A stretch of 6,526 nucleotides of DNA from Candidatus Omnitrophota bacterium (GTDB lineage: Bacteria; Omnitrophota; Gorgyraeia; B26-G9), in the NCBI GenBank assembly GCA_028718845.1, contig JAQULA010000099.1:1-6526 (forward strand). Reading direction: 5' to 3'. The notes beneath the pieces were generated by a model. The model was not told the DNA's origin, made no database searches, and worked only from the letters and a program-made list of their open reading frames with translations. Shown in pieces: positions 1 through 5,914 of this stretch. Positions within the stretch are counted from its first letter, which is position 1. Every line of letters starts with the position of its first letter. Position numbers and translations under genes: made by a program.

Positions 1-73
1 TCCCGCCTTTAGTCTTCGCTTCAGCTTCGAGAACTTTTACCAGCACCCTGTCACCCAATGGCTTAATCTTCAT
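1..73 (-). CDS. groES: GroES co-chaperonin (Hsp10), N-terminal 24 codons
   Basis: GroES is the cytoplasmic heptameric lid that caps the GroEL chaperonin during ATP-driven protein folding. Only the first 24 residues are in the window, and the gene runs off the left edge. The visible start, MKIKPLGDRVLVK followed by an acidic/basic stretch ending in TKGG, matches the family pattern (M-x-I-x-P-L-x-D-R-V-x-V-K, then a Gly-rich segment leading into the mobile loop). The ATG at 71-73 is supported by a very strong Shine-Dalgarno sequence immediately upstream and by a CIRCE operator 20 bp further up, the classic arrangement for groES-groEL. groEL probably follows outside the window, which is an inference from the usual gene order. 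Identity is secure although the fragment is short. Confidence 0.93.
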   Translation of the reverse strand, partial: MKIKPLGDRVLVKVLEAEAKTKGG

Positions 74-75
74 AT

Positions 76-87
76 CTCCTCCTCCCT
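76..87 (-). promoter_or_regulatory. Strong Shine-Dalgarno sequence for groES
   Basis: Read on the minus strand, this is AGGGAGGAGGAG followed by AT and the groES ATG. It contains two overlapping matches to the anti-SD complement: GGGAGG, 7 nt from the start codon, and AGGAGG, 4 nt from it. It is clearly the strongest ribosome-binding site in the window, as expected for an abundantly made chaperonin, and it fixes the groES start. Confidence 0.85.
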
Positions 88-93
88 TGTTTA

Positions 94-120
94 TCAGCAC
101 TCTCATTAGAGGAGTGCTAA
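94..120 (-). promoter_or_regulatory. CIRCE operator (HrcA repressor binding site)
   Basis: On the minus strand the sequence is TTAGCACTC, a 9-nt spacer, then GAGTGCTGA. The CIRCE consensus is TTAGCACTC-N9-GAGTGCTAA, so 17 of 18 arm bases match and the spacer length is exact. The only difference is the second-to-last base. HrcA, kept active by GroEL, binds this inverted repeat and represses groESL and often dnaK operons until heat or misfolding titrates GroEL. Here it lies between the likely promoter and the groES ribosome-binding site, so it would sit at or near the start of the transcript, as in other HrcA-controlled groES operons. hrcA itself is not in the window. Confidence 0.95.
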
Positions 121-128
121 ATTATGTT

Positions 129-157
129 ATTAGAATCTAACATATTATTTTTCGTAA
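129..157 (-). promoter_or_regulatory. Candidate sigma70-type promoter for groES
   Basis: On the minus strand, TTACGA (152-157) and TCTAAT (129-134) are separated by exactly 17 nt. The -10 box matches TATAAT at 5 of 6 positions and the -35 box is weak (3 of 6). Transcription would begin near 122, just before the CIRCE operator, which would let bound HrcA block initiation. The surrounding 120 bp are AT-rich, so chance matches are easy. An alternative pairing, TTGCGT with TAGATT, also has 17-nt spacing and cannot be excluded. The position relative to CIRCE is the main support. Confidence 0.4.
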
Positions 158-167
158 CGCAAGCTTT

Positions 168-181
168 ATTTTCAGGAAAAT
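168..181. repeat. Short AT-rich inverted repeat upstream of the groES promoter
   Basis: The sequence ATTTTC-AG-GAAAAT has perfect 6-bp arms around a 2-nt centre. It lies about 10 bp upstream of the candidate groES -35 box and about 57 bp after the coaX stop. It has almost no GC in the stem and no following U-tract that would make it a convincing intrinsic terminator. It could be a protein-binding site or chance symmetry in AT-rich DNA. Apart from this repeat, the promoter and the CIRCE site, I see nothing in the 74-237 gap. Confidence 0.25.
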
Positions 182-237
182 TTAGCGGTTTTTTAGCTTT
201 ATCAAGAATAAATAAGAATTTTATTCCAAATATCTAT

Positions 238-1002
238 CTATTTCATCATTTTATAAGCTATTTCTATCCCTTTCAGCGTCAAATCCTGATCAAACCGGGT
301 AATCTGCAAACATAATTTCTTTATATAACCAACATTGCCGCCGGTACCGATAACCAGCAGCGAATTTTTATATTCCCGCTGAAATTTTCCAATTAATCCG
401 TCGATCAGCATTGCCGTGCCGTAGAAAACTCCGCTCACCATCGAATCTTTGGTATCACGTCCTAACAGGCGACGCGGCGAACGCATCGCCACCAACGGCA
501 ATAAAGCGGTTTTTTCGTGCAAAGCCGTCAAGGACATCGCAAACCCCGGGGCAATCACCCCGCCCAGATATTGTTTGCGGCCGGAAACGACATCAATCGT
601 TATCGCGGTCCCGCAATCAACGATCAGCGCCGGCACCGAATATTCGTAAACCGCGGCCACCGCGTTCGCCAGGCGGTCCTTACCGACCTGCTCCGGGTAG
701 CGGTAATCATTTTTTATCGGAACCGGAATTTCTTTCCCCAGAAAACCGACAAAAGCACCGGGAAACATTTTCTTCATCTGCCGCGCCAATGCCGTTTCGA
801 TCGCCGGGACAACCGAACACATCACCACCGCTTCAACCGGAGCATTGCCCGCTCGCCGTTTCAATTCCGCGCGCACCGCGGCGCAAAAACGCCCCTCCTG
901 CCGGATCATGGCCGTCGGCAGGGCCCAGCCCATCCGGACTTTTTTATTGAAACTAAGCCCAAAGGTACAGCCGGTATTCCCGACATCAATAACGATAATC
1001 AT
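238..1002 (-). CDS. coaX: Type III pantothenate kinase (CoaX)
   Basis: CoaX phosphorylates pantothenate with ATP, the first step of coenzyme A synthesis, in the cytoplasm. The 254-residue protein has the usual family length and the ASKHA-fold signatures. DVGNT at residues 6-10 is the phosphate-binding loop. YPEQVGKDR at 102-110 matches the P-x-x-V-G-x-D-R motif, with Asp109 the expected catalytic base. DCGTAITID at 129-137 is the monovalent-cation/phosphate segment, followed by GGVIAPG at 147-153, GRDT at 181-184, GTGG at 219-222 and a C-terminal D-Q-D-L-T-L-K-G. Type III enzymes differ from CoaA in generally needing a monovalent cation and not being feedback-inhibited by CoA (family knowledge). 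The ATG shares the ATGA overlap with the birA stop, and a GAGGA sits 4 nt upstream. It is the last gene of the packed block, ending in TAG. birA and coaX are adjacent or fused in several bacteria, which supports both calls. Confidence 0.97.
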   Translation of the reverse strand: MIIVIDVGNTGCTFGLSFNKKVRMGWALPTAMIRQEGRFCAAVRAELKRRAGNAPVEAVVMCSVVPAIETALARQMKKMFPGAFVGFLGKEIPVPIKNDYRYPEQVGKDRLANAVAAVYEYSVPALIVDCGTAITIDVVSGRKQYLGGVIAPGFAMSLTALHEKTALLPLVAMRSPRRLLGRDTKDSMVSGVFYGTAMLIDGLIGKFQREYKNSLLVIGTGGNVGYIKKLCLQITRFDQDLTLKGIEIAYKMMK

Positions 1003-1964
1003 TCCATCCTCACCATTGCGACATCACCGCTATGCACGTGATGAACAAACCCGAGGTCGTCACGCACCATCAAAGCCCCGCTTTCGTCGACATCCATGGC
1101 CTGCCCCTCCAGAACGGCGTTGCGCCACTTTACCGAGACCCGGCACCCCAGGGTCAGGGAATAATCGCGCCAGAGCTGAATAATCTTCGCGAAGTTTTTA
1201 CTGCCGATACAACCGTAGAGCGTTTCGATTTCCCGCAGCAGCCGCTGCAGCAGCCGGATCCGGTCGATTTTCTCGCCGCGTTTTATTTTTATCGAAGTCG
1301 CTCCGGCGGGTAATCCGGATTTGCCGGAATTTACATTGATCCCGATGCCGACGATCACAAAGTTGATCAAATCCTGCTCCGCGTTCATTTCTGTCAATAT
1401 ACCGCAAACTTTTTCATTGTCAAGATACACGTCATTGGGCCATTTGATTGCCGCGGCAACCCCATAACTGTCGCGCAATACCCGGGCCACGGAAACGGCG
1501 ATCATCAAGGTAATCTTTCCGGCCTCTGCCGGAGAGATATCCGGACGCAGCACCAGGGAAAAATACAACCCGGTGTTACCCGGAGAGACCCATTCGCGTC
1601 CCAGGCGGCCCCGGCCCTTGGTCTGATGTTCGGCAACGACCACGGTACCTTCCCGGCTGCCGTTCTCGGCCAATAACGCGGCGGCATCGTTCGTCGACGT
1701 TGTGGACGCATAGGCGATTATTTTTTTTCCCATGATTTCCGTATCAAGGTTATCGGAAATCTCATCCGGCAGCAGCAAGTCGGGAATAGCGCTCAGCTGA
1801 TACCCTAAATGCGGCTGGGCGGTTATTTCATATCCGCATTCCTTTAAATGCTGGATATGTTTCCACACCGCGGTGCGGGAAACGTTCAATTTCCGGGAGA
1901 TATCCTCCCCGGAAACAAAACAATGGTTATGCTCTTTCAGGAATTTAACTATTTTTGCTTCCAT
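999..1964 (-). CDS. birA: Bifunctional biotin--[acetyl-CoA-carboxylase] ligase / biotin repressor BirA
   Basis: BirA makes biotinyl-5'-AMP from biotin and ATP and transfers biotin to the carrier lysine of acetyl-CoA carboxylase and similar enzymes. The 321-residue protein is the long, group II form. A winged helix-turn-helix occupies roughly residues 1-60, with the helix-turn-helix around 17-40 (SGEDISRKLNVSRTAVWKHI). The catalytic core carries S-T-N at 90-92, the adenylate-binding loop GRGRLGREW at 117-125, KWPNDV at 174-179 with the key lysine at 174, C-G-I-L at 187-190 and GIGINV at 206-211. An SH3-like C-terminal domain covers about 270-321. The N-terminal domain implies that it may also repress biotin genes, but I see no BirA operator in this window. 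The gene overlaps the end of uvrB by 20 bp in another frame. Its best ribosome-binding site is a modest GAAGG 9 nt upstream. The TGA stop overlaps the coaX ATG. Confidence 0.97.
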   Translation of the reverse strand: MEAKIVKFLKEHNHCFVSGEDISRKLNVSRTAVWKHIQHLKECGYEITAQPHLGYQLSAIPDLLLPDEISDNLDTEIMGKKIIAYASTTSTNDAAALLAENGSREGTVVVAEHQTKGRGRLGREWVSPGNTGLYFSLVLRPDISPAEAGKITLMIAVSVARVLRDSYGVAAAIKWPNDVYLDNEKVCGILTEMNAEQDLINFVIVGIGINVNSGKSGLPAGATSIKIKRGEKIDRIRLLQRLLREIETLYGCIGSKNFAKIIQLWRDYSLTLGCRVSVKWRNAVLEGQAMDVDESGALMVRDDLGFVHHVHSGDVAMVRME

Positions 1965-3927
1965 GTACCTGTGCCTTCATCCGTTTAATCTCATCACGCA
2001 GCACGATCGCCTTCTCAAACTGCAGATTTTTTGCCGCGGTCTCCATTTCCTGTTCGAGAAATTCCAGCCGCTGCAGCCGCTCATAGGTCGGCAGGTCTTC
2101 GGCCACCACATTGCGCACGATCTCCCGCGCCTCCTCCTCCACCTCGATCCAGTCTTTGATCGCCTTGGTGATCGAGGTCGGCGTAATCGCGTGTTCCTTA
2201 TTATAGGCCAGCTGTTTTTCGCGGCGGCGGTTGGTTTCATCGATCGTTTTCTGCATCGAGGCGGTCATGGTGTCCGCGTACAAGATCACCCGGCCTTTTA
2301 CATGGCGCGCCGCCCGGCCGGCCACCTGGATCAACGAAGTAGTTGAACGCAGGAATCCTTCCTTGTCGGCATCCATAACGCAGACCAGGGAAACCTCGGG
2401 CAGATCCAGCCCCTCCCGCAATAGATTAACCCCTACCAGGCAGTCGAAATTTTTCTTCCGCAAATCGGACAATACTTTTATGCGCTCCAGGGCATCCAGT
2501 TCGGAATGAAGATAGTGCGTTGCCAAACCGGCATCGCGCAGATACTGGGACAGGTCCTCGGCCATGCGCTTGGTCAGCGTAGTTACCAATACCCGTTCAT
2601 TGTTCTGCGCCGCTTGTTTGACCCGGCTGATCAAATCATCGACCTGAAACTGCGTCGGCTGTATGGTGATTTCCGGATCGACCAGTCCGGTCGGCCGGAT
2701 TATCTGCTCGACCACCAGCGGGCTCTTATTCAATTCATACTCCGCCGGAGTTGCCGAAACAAAAACCGTCTGCCCCGCTAAATTTTCAAACTCATCGAAC
2801 CGCAGCGGACGGTTATCCAGGCACGAAGGCAGGCGAAAACCGTAGTCACGCAATACCTCTTTGCGGGCTTTATCGCCGTTATACATTCCGCGGATCTGGG
2901 GAACAGTCACGTGTGATTCGTCGATAATCGTCAAAAATCCCTCCGGAAAATAATCAATCAGGCACGACGGACGGCTGCCCGGCGGATTTCCGCTGAGATG
3001 CCGCGAGTAATTTTCAATGCCGTGGCAATAACCGATCTCCCGGAGCATCTCCATATCGTAGCGCGTCCGCGATGCCAGGCGCTGCGCCTCGAGCAATTTC
3101 CCGGCGGCGGTCAGGGACTTGAGCGTGTCGGTCAATTCCGCCTCGATCGAGGCCAAAGCCCGATCCACCTGTCCTTCATCCGCCAAAAAATGTTTGGCCG
3201 GATACACGGCAATCTCGTCCATCACCTGTTCCGGGACCAGCGTTACCGGCGAGATGATCGATAATTTTTCGATCGTGTCGCCGAAAAACTCTATCCGCAA
3301 TGCCCGCTGTTCGTAGGCGGGAAACACCTCCACGGTATCCCCGCGCACCCGGAACAAACCCTGAAAGAAATCGACATCGTTGCGTTCGTATCGGATTTTT
3401 ATCAGGCGCCGTAAGAGCTCGTCGCGGGAAATATCCTGCCCGGTGCGCAGGTGCACGAACATCCCGCGGTATTCCTGAGGTGAACCCAGGTTATAAATAC
3501 AGGAAACACTGGCCACCACGATCACATCGCGGCGGGTCATCAGCGCGGTGGTTGCCGCCAGGCGCAGCCGGTTAATACGCTCATTGATCGCCGCGTCTTT
3601 CTCAATGTAGGTATCGGTCTGCGGGATATACGCCTCGGGCTGATAATAATCATAATAACTGATAAAAAACTCAACGGCGTTATGCGGAAAAAATTGTTTG
3701 AATTCGGCGTATAACTGGGCGGCCAGGGTCTTATTATGAGAAATAACCAGCGTCGGCTTATTCACCCGGGCGATAACCGAAGCCATGGTAAAAGTTTTGC
3801 CGCTGCCGGTAACTCCCAGCAAGGTCTGGTAACGATTTCCCCGGTTAACCGCATCGGCCAACCGCGCAATCGCTGCCGGCTGGTCACCGCAGGGCGTAAA
3901 TGGGCTGACCAGTTCGAACGGGAGCAT
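1945..3927 (-). CDS. uvrB: Excinuclease ABC subunit UvrB
   Basis: UvrB is the damage-verifying helicase-like subunit of nucleotide excision repair. It is loaded by UvrA, clamps DNA and recruits UvrC. The 660-residue protein is full length. In order it shows the N-terminal GDQP-x-A-I signature (14-20), Walker A GVTGSGKT (38-45), the damage-clamping beta-hairpin rich in Tyr (YYDYYQPEAYIPQTD, 91-105), the motif II segment DESH (336-339), SATP (391-394), NLLREGLDLPE (501-511), DADKEGFLRS (519-528), motif VI QVAGRAAR (534-541) and a C-terminal UVR domain (about 617-653) that contacts UvrC. Motif VI keeps the conserved Gln, Gly and two Arg but has V-A where E. coli has T-I. The ATG fits the family N-terminus and lies in frame with pilT, separated from its TGA by one codon. 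No Shine-Dalgarno is visible, so translation probably depends on ribosomes finishing pilT. Confidence 0.98.
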   Translation of the reverse strand: MLPFELVSPFTPCGDQPAAIARLADAVNRGNRYQTLLGVTGSGKTFTMASVIARVNKPTLVISHNKTLAAQLYAEFKQFFPHNAVEFFISYYDYYQPEAYIPQTDTYIEKDAAINERINRLRLAATTALMTRRDVIVVASVSCIYNLGSPQEYRGMFVHLRTGQDISRDELLRRLIKIRYERNDVDFFQGLFRVRGDTVEVFPAYEQRALRIEFFGDTIEKLSIISPVTLVPEQVMDEIAVYPAKHFLADEGQVDRALASIEAELTDTLKSLTAAGKLLEAQRLASRTRYDMEMLREIGYCHGIENYSRHLSGNPPGSRPSCLIDYFPEGFLTIIDESHVTVPQIRGMYNGDKARKEVLRDYGFRLPSCLDNRPLRFDEFENLAGQTVFVSATPAEYELNKSPLVVEQIIRPTGLVDPEITIQPTQFQVDDLISRVKQAAQNNERVLVTTLTKRMAEDLSQYLRDAGLATHYLHSELDALERIKVLSDLRKKNFDCLVGVNLLREGLDLPEVSLVCVMDADKEGFLRSTTSLIQVAGRAARHVKGRVILYADTMTASMQKTIDETNRRREKQLAYNKEHAITPTSITKAIKDWIEVEEEAREIVRNVVAEDLPTYERLQRLEFLEQEMETAAKNLQFEKAIVLRDEIKRMKAQVHGSKNS

Positions 3928-3930
3928 CGA

Positions 3931-5004
3931 TCAATGAAATTGTTTGCCGGATTTCATCAGCAGCGATTTAAAATGGGAAATATCCTTAACCCGGTTTATC
4001 GCTGTTTCGTAGCTGATCACGCCTTTGGAATATAAATCCTTTAGCGAGGTGTCCATAAGCTGCATCCCCATATCCGCGCTGGTCTGCATGATCGTCGGGA
4101 TCTGCTCGGTTTTTGCTTCCCGGATGACATTGCGGATCGCCGGCGTGGCGATCAGAACTTCGGTTGCCAAAACCCGGCCTTTTCCGTCGATACGCGGCAG
4201 CAGCTGCTGGGAAATAACCCCCTCCAGGGCATTGGAAAGCACAATCCGGATCTGTTCCTGGGCATGCGGCGGAAACACATCGATGATACGGTCGATGGTC
4301 TGGATCGCGTCCGGTGTATGCAGTGTGGCCAAAACCAAATGCCCGGTTTCCGCGGCGGTTAGCGCGGTTTGGATCGTTTCCAAATCGCGCATTTCACCCA
4401 CGCAGATAACGTTAGGGTCCTGACGAAGGGTATGGATCAGCGCGCCCGCGAACGAGCGGGTATCGGAATAAACTTCCCGCTGGATAACGATACTTCTCTT
4501 ATGCTCGTGGATGAATTCGATCGGGTCTTCAATAATTATAATCCGGCAGGAACGCTCCCGGTTTATCTGGTCGATCATCGAATTCAAGGTTGTGGTTTTG
4601 CCCACCCCGGTCGGCCCGGTAACCAGGACCATGCCCGAATGTTTGCGGCAAAATTCATTCAGCACCATCGGCAGCCCCAGTTCTTCGGGCTGACGAACGC
4701 GCAACCCAACCACCCGGAACGCCCCCTCGATATTATCCTTGGATATATAGATATTGACCCGGAACCGGCTGATGCCGGTCAGGGAAATCGAAAAATCGAG
4801 TTCCCATTCCTTTTCAAACTTGGCGATCTGAACCTCGTTCAGAATTCCATAAATCATCTGCTTGGTTACGTCGCCGGTCAGTTTTTCCATCTCCATATTC
4901 ACCAATTCACCGTCGATACGCAGGGTCGGCGGCGACCCCACCACCAAATGCAAATCCGAAGCATTACTCTCCACGGCAATCTCCAGTAAACGTTTCAGGT
5001 CCAT
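3931..5004 (-). CDS. pilT: Type IV pilus retraction ATPase PilT
   Basis: PilT is the cytoplasmic hexameric ATPase that depolymerises type IV pili, driving twitching motility and DNA uptake. The 357 residues match the family length. The N-terminal PAS-like domain begins with the PilT signature A-S-D-L-H-L (15-20) and L-R-I-D-G-E-L (28-34). The ATPase core has Walker A GPTGVGKTTT (130-139), the Asp box around IIIIEDPIEF (155-164), Walker B with VGEMRDLETI (202-211) and the His box TGHLVLATLHT (220-230). The AIRNVIREAKTEQI segment (289-302) corresponds to the AIRNLIREGK motif needed for retraction and separates PilT from PilB/GspE. Walker A has V-G-K-T instead of the commoner S-G-K-S, a harmless change. 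The start has AAGGAG 5 nt upstream and lies 22 bp after nadC. No other pilus gene is in the window. A PilU-like paralogue cannot be fully excluded, but the retraction motif favours PilT. Confidence 0.95.
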   Translation of the reverse strand: MDLKRLLEIAVESNASDLHLVVGSPPTLRIDGELVNMEMEKLTGDVTKQMIYGILNEVQIAKFEKEWELDFSISLTGISRFRVNIYISKDNIEGAFRVVGLRVRQPEELGLPMVLNEFCRKHSGMVLVTGPTGVGKTTTLNSMIDQINRERSCRIIIIEDPIEFIHEHKRSIVIQREVYSDTRSFAGALIHTLRQDPNVICVGEMRDLETIQTALTAAETGHLVLATLHTPDAIQTIDRIIDVFPPHAQEQIRIVLSNALEGVISQQLLPRIDGKGRVLATEVLIATPAIRNVIREAKTEQIPTIMQTSADMGMQLMDTSLKDLYSKGVISYETAINRVKDISHFKSLLMKSGKQFH

Positions 5005-5009
5005 AACCG

Positions 5010-5015
5010 CTCCTT
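5010..5015 (-). promoter_or_regulatory. Shine-Dalgarno sequence for pilT
   Basis: On the minus strand this is AAGGAG, 5 nt before the pilT ATG, in the 22-bp gap after nadC. It is the strongest ribosome-binding site inside the valS-coaX block and settles the pilT start. It also contrasts with the lack of any such site before uvrB. Confidence 0.75.
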
Positions 5016-5026
5016 TTGGTTAAAAG

Positions 5027-5914
5027 CTATTTCATATTCAAGCTGAAATCCGCGCAGGTCACCGAATGAGTCAACCCGCCCAGGGAAATAAAGTCAACGC
5101 CGCACCGGGCGACCCCGGAAATATTCTTAATCGTAACATTGCCGGATGCTTCCAGTTTGACATTCGGGTTGTAAAAATTCCGCAGCGACACCGCTTTTTT
5201 CATCTGCGGCAGGGCCATATTATCCAGCATTATCCGGTCCGGATTCGCCCGCAGCGCCTGAACCAGTTCATTTAAATTTTTCACTTCCACTTCCACCAGG
5301 ATATGGCTGTCGACTTGTTTTTTGGCCGCGCTTACCACCGTGCCGACATTGCTGCCCGGAAGGCAATCCAGTAAAATCTTGATATGATTATCTTTGATCA
5401 GCACCTGGTCGTACAAACCGAAACGGTGGTTATAACCTCCGCCGATACGCACGGCATATTTTTCCAGCGCCCGCAGGCCGGGGGTGGTTTTACGGGTATC
5501 CAAAATCTTGACCCCGTCGATCGCTTTCACCTTTTCCACTATCGCGCGGGTCTTCGTGGCAATACCGGAAAGGCGTCCGAGAAAATTAAGCGCGGTCCGT
5601 TCCGCCTGCAGAATACCGCGGCTGGGCCCGGTTATCGTAGCCACCAGCGTATTTTTACGCCGCCGTTCTCCGTCCTTGACATGAAGGGAAACTTTTATCC
5701 GGCGGTCGCTTTGCCGGAATACTTCTTTCAACACCCCTACCCCGCAGATGATCACATTATTATCTTTCAGCGTGATCTCCGCCGTGCTGCGCATCTGCTC
5801 CGGAACCAGGGCCTCGGCGGTGACATCGCCGCTGCCGATATCCTCGATCAGGGCATTGGTAACGATCAAAGCCAGGTCGGAAACATTATCGAAATCTTTT
5901 TTAGGCAAGCGCAT
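5027..5914 (-). CDS. nadC: Nicotinate-nucleotide diphosphorylase (carboxylating), quinolinate phosphoribosyltransferase NadC
   Basis: NadC converts quinolinate and PRPP to nicotinate mononucleotide, CO2 and pyrophosphate, the step of de novo NAD synthesis after NadB and NadA. The 295-residue protein has normal length. Its N-terminal domain carries EDIGSGDVTAE (24-34). The barrel shows ERTALNFLGRLSGIAT (105-120), DTRKTTPGLRALEKYAV (139-155), then GGGYNHR (158-164) and the KDNH substrate-binding segment (174-177). It continues with EVEV (208-211), DRIMLDN (226-232), EASGN (255-259) and GVDFISLGGLTHS (272-284). These cover the quinolinate- and PRPP-binding arginines, lysines and acidic residues of the family. 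The ATG overlaps the 3' end of valS by 14 bp and is preceded by GAGGA 9 nt upstream. nadA and nadB are not in the window, so the pathway's other steps lie elsewhere. The related ModD family is less likely given this set of motifs. Confidence 0.97.
   Translation of the reverse strand: MRLPKKDFDNVSDLALIVTNALIEDIGSGDVTAEALVPEQMRSTAEITLKDNNVIICGVGVLKEVFRQSDRRIKVSLHVKDGERRRKNTLVATITGPSRGILQAERTALNFLGRLSGIATKTRAIVEKVKAIDGVKILDTRKTTPGLRALEKYAVRIGGGYNHRFGLYDQVLIKDNHIKILLDCLPGSNVGTVVSAAKKQVDSHILVEVEVKNLNELVQALRANPDRIMLDNMALPQMKKAVSLRNFYNPNVKLEASGNVTIKNISGVARCGVDFISLGGLTHSVTCADFSLNMK

Noticed and set aside
168..200. A possible intrinsic terminator for the coaX operon.
   Set aside because: The only stem is six base pairs and almost entirely A-T, and no U-tract follows immediately. 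It does not meet the usual pattern.
124..315. A 63-codon plus-strand open frame across the coaX-groES gap.
   Set aside because: It runs through the groES promoter region and the antisense of the coaX 3' end, has no ribosome-binding site and is a Phe/Ile/Leu-rich product typical of translated AT-rich DNA.
1236..1256. A 9-bp direct repeat, CAGCAGCCG, separated by CTG.
   Set aside because: It lies inside birA and encodes an ordinary Leu-Leu-Gln-Arg-Leu-Leu-Arg helix, so codon use explains it.
411..1313. Plus-strand open frames of 90-180 codons opposite coaX and birA.
   Set aside because: Several compete for the same DNA in different frames, have low-complexity Arg/Pro-rich products and lie entirely antisense to strong family matches.
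3931..3933. TGA as a recoded sense codon joining PilT and UvrB.
   Set aside because: Both proteins end and begin exactly where their families do, birA also ends with TGA at its expected length, and tryptophans in these proteins are at sites where the family has tryptophan (for example KWPND and GREW in BirA). Standard code use is the simpler reading.
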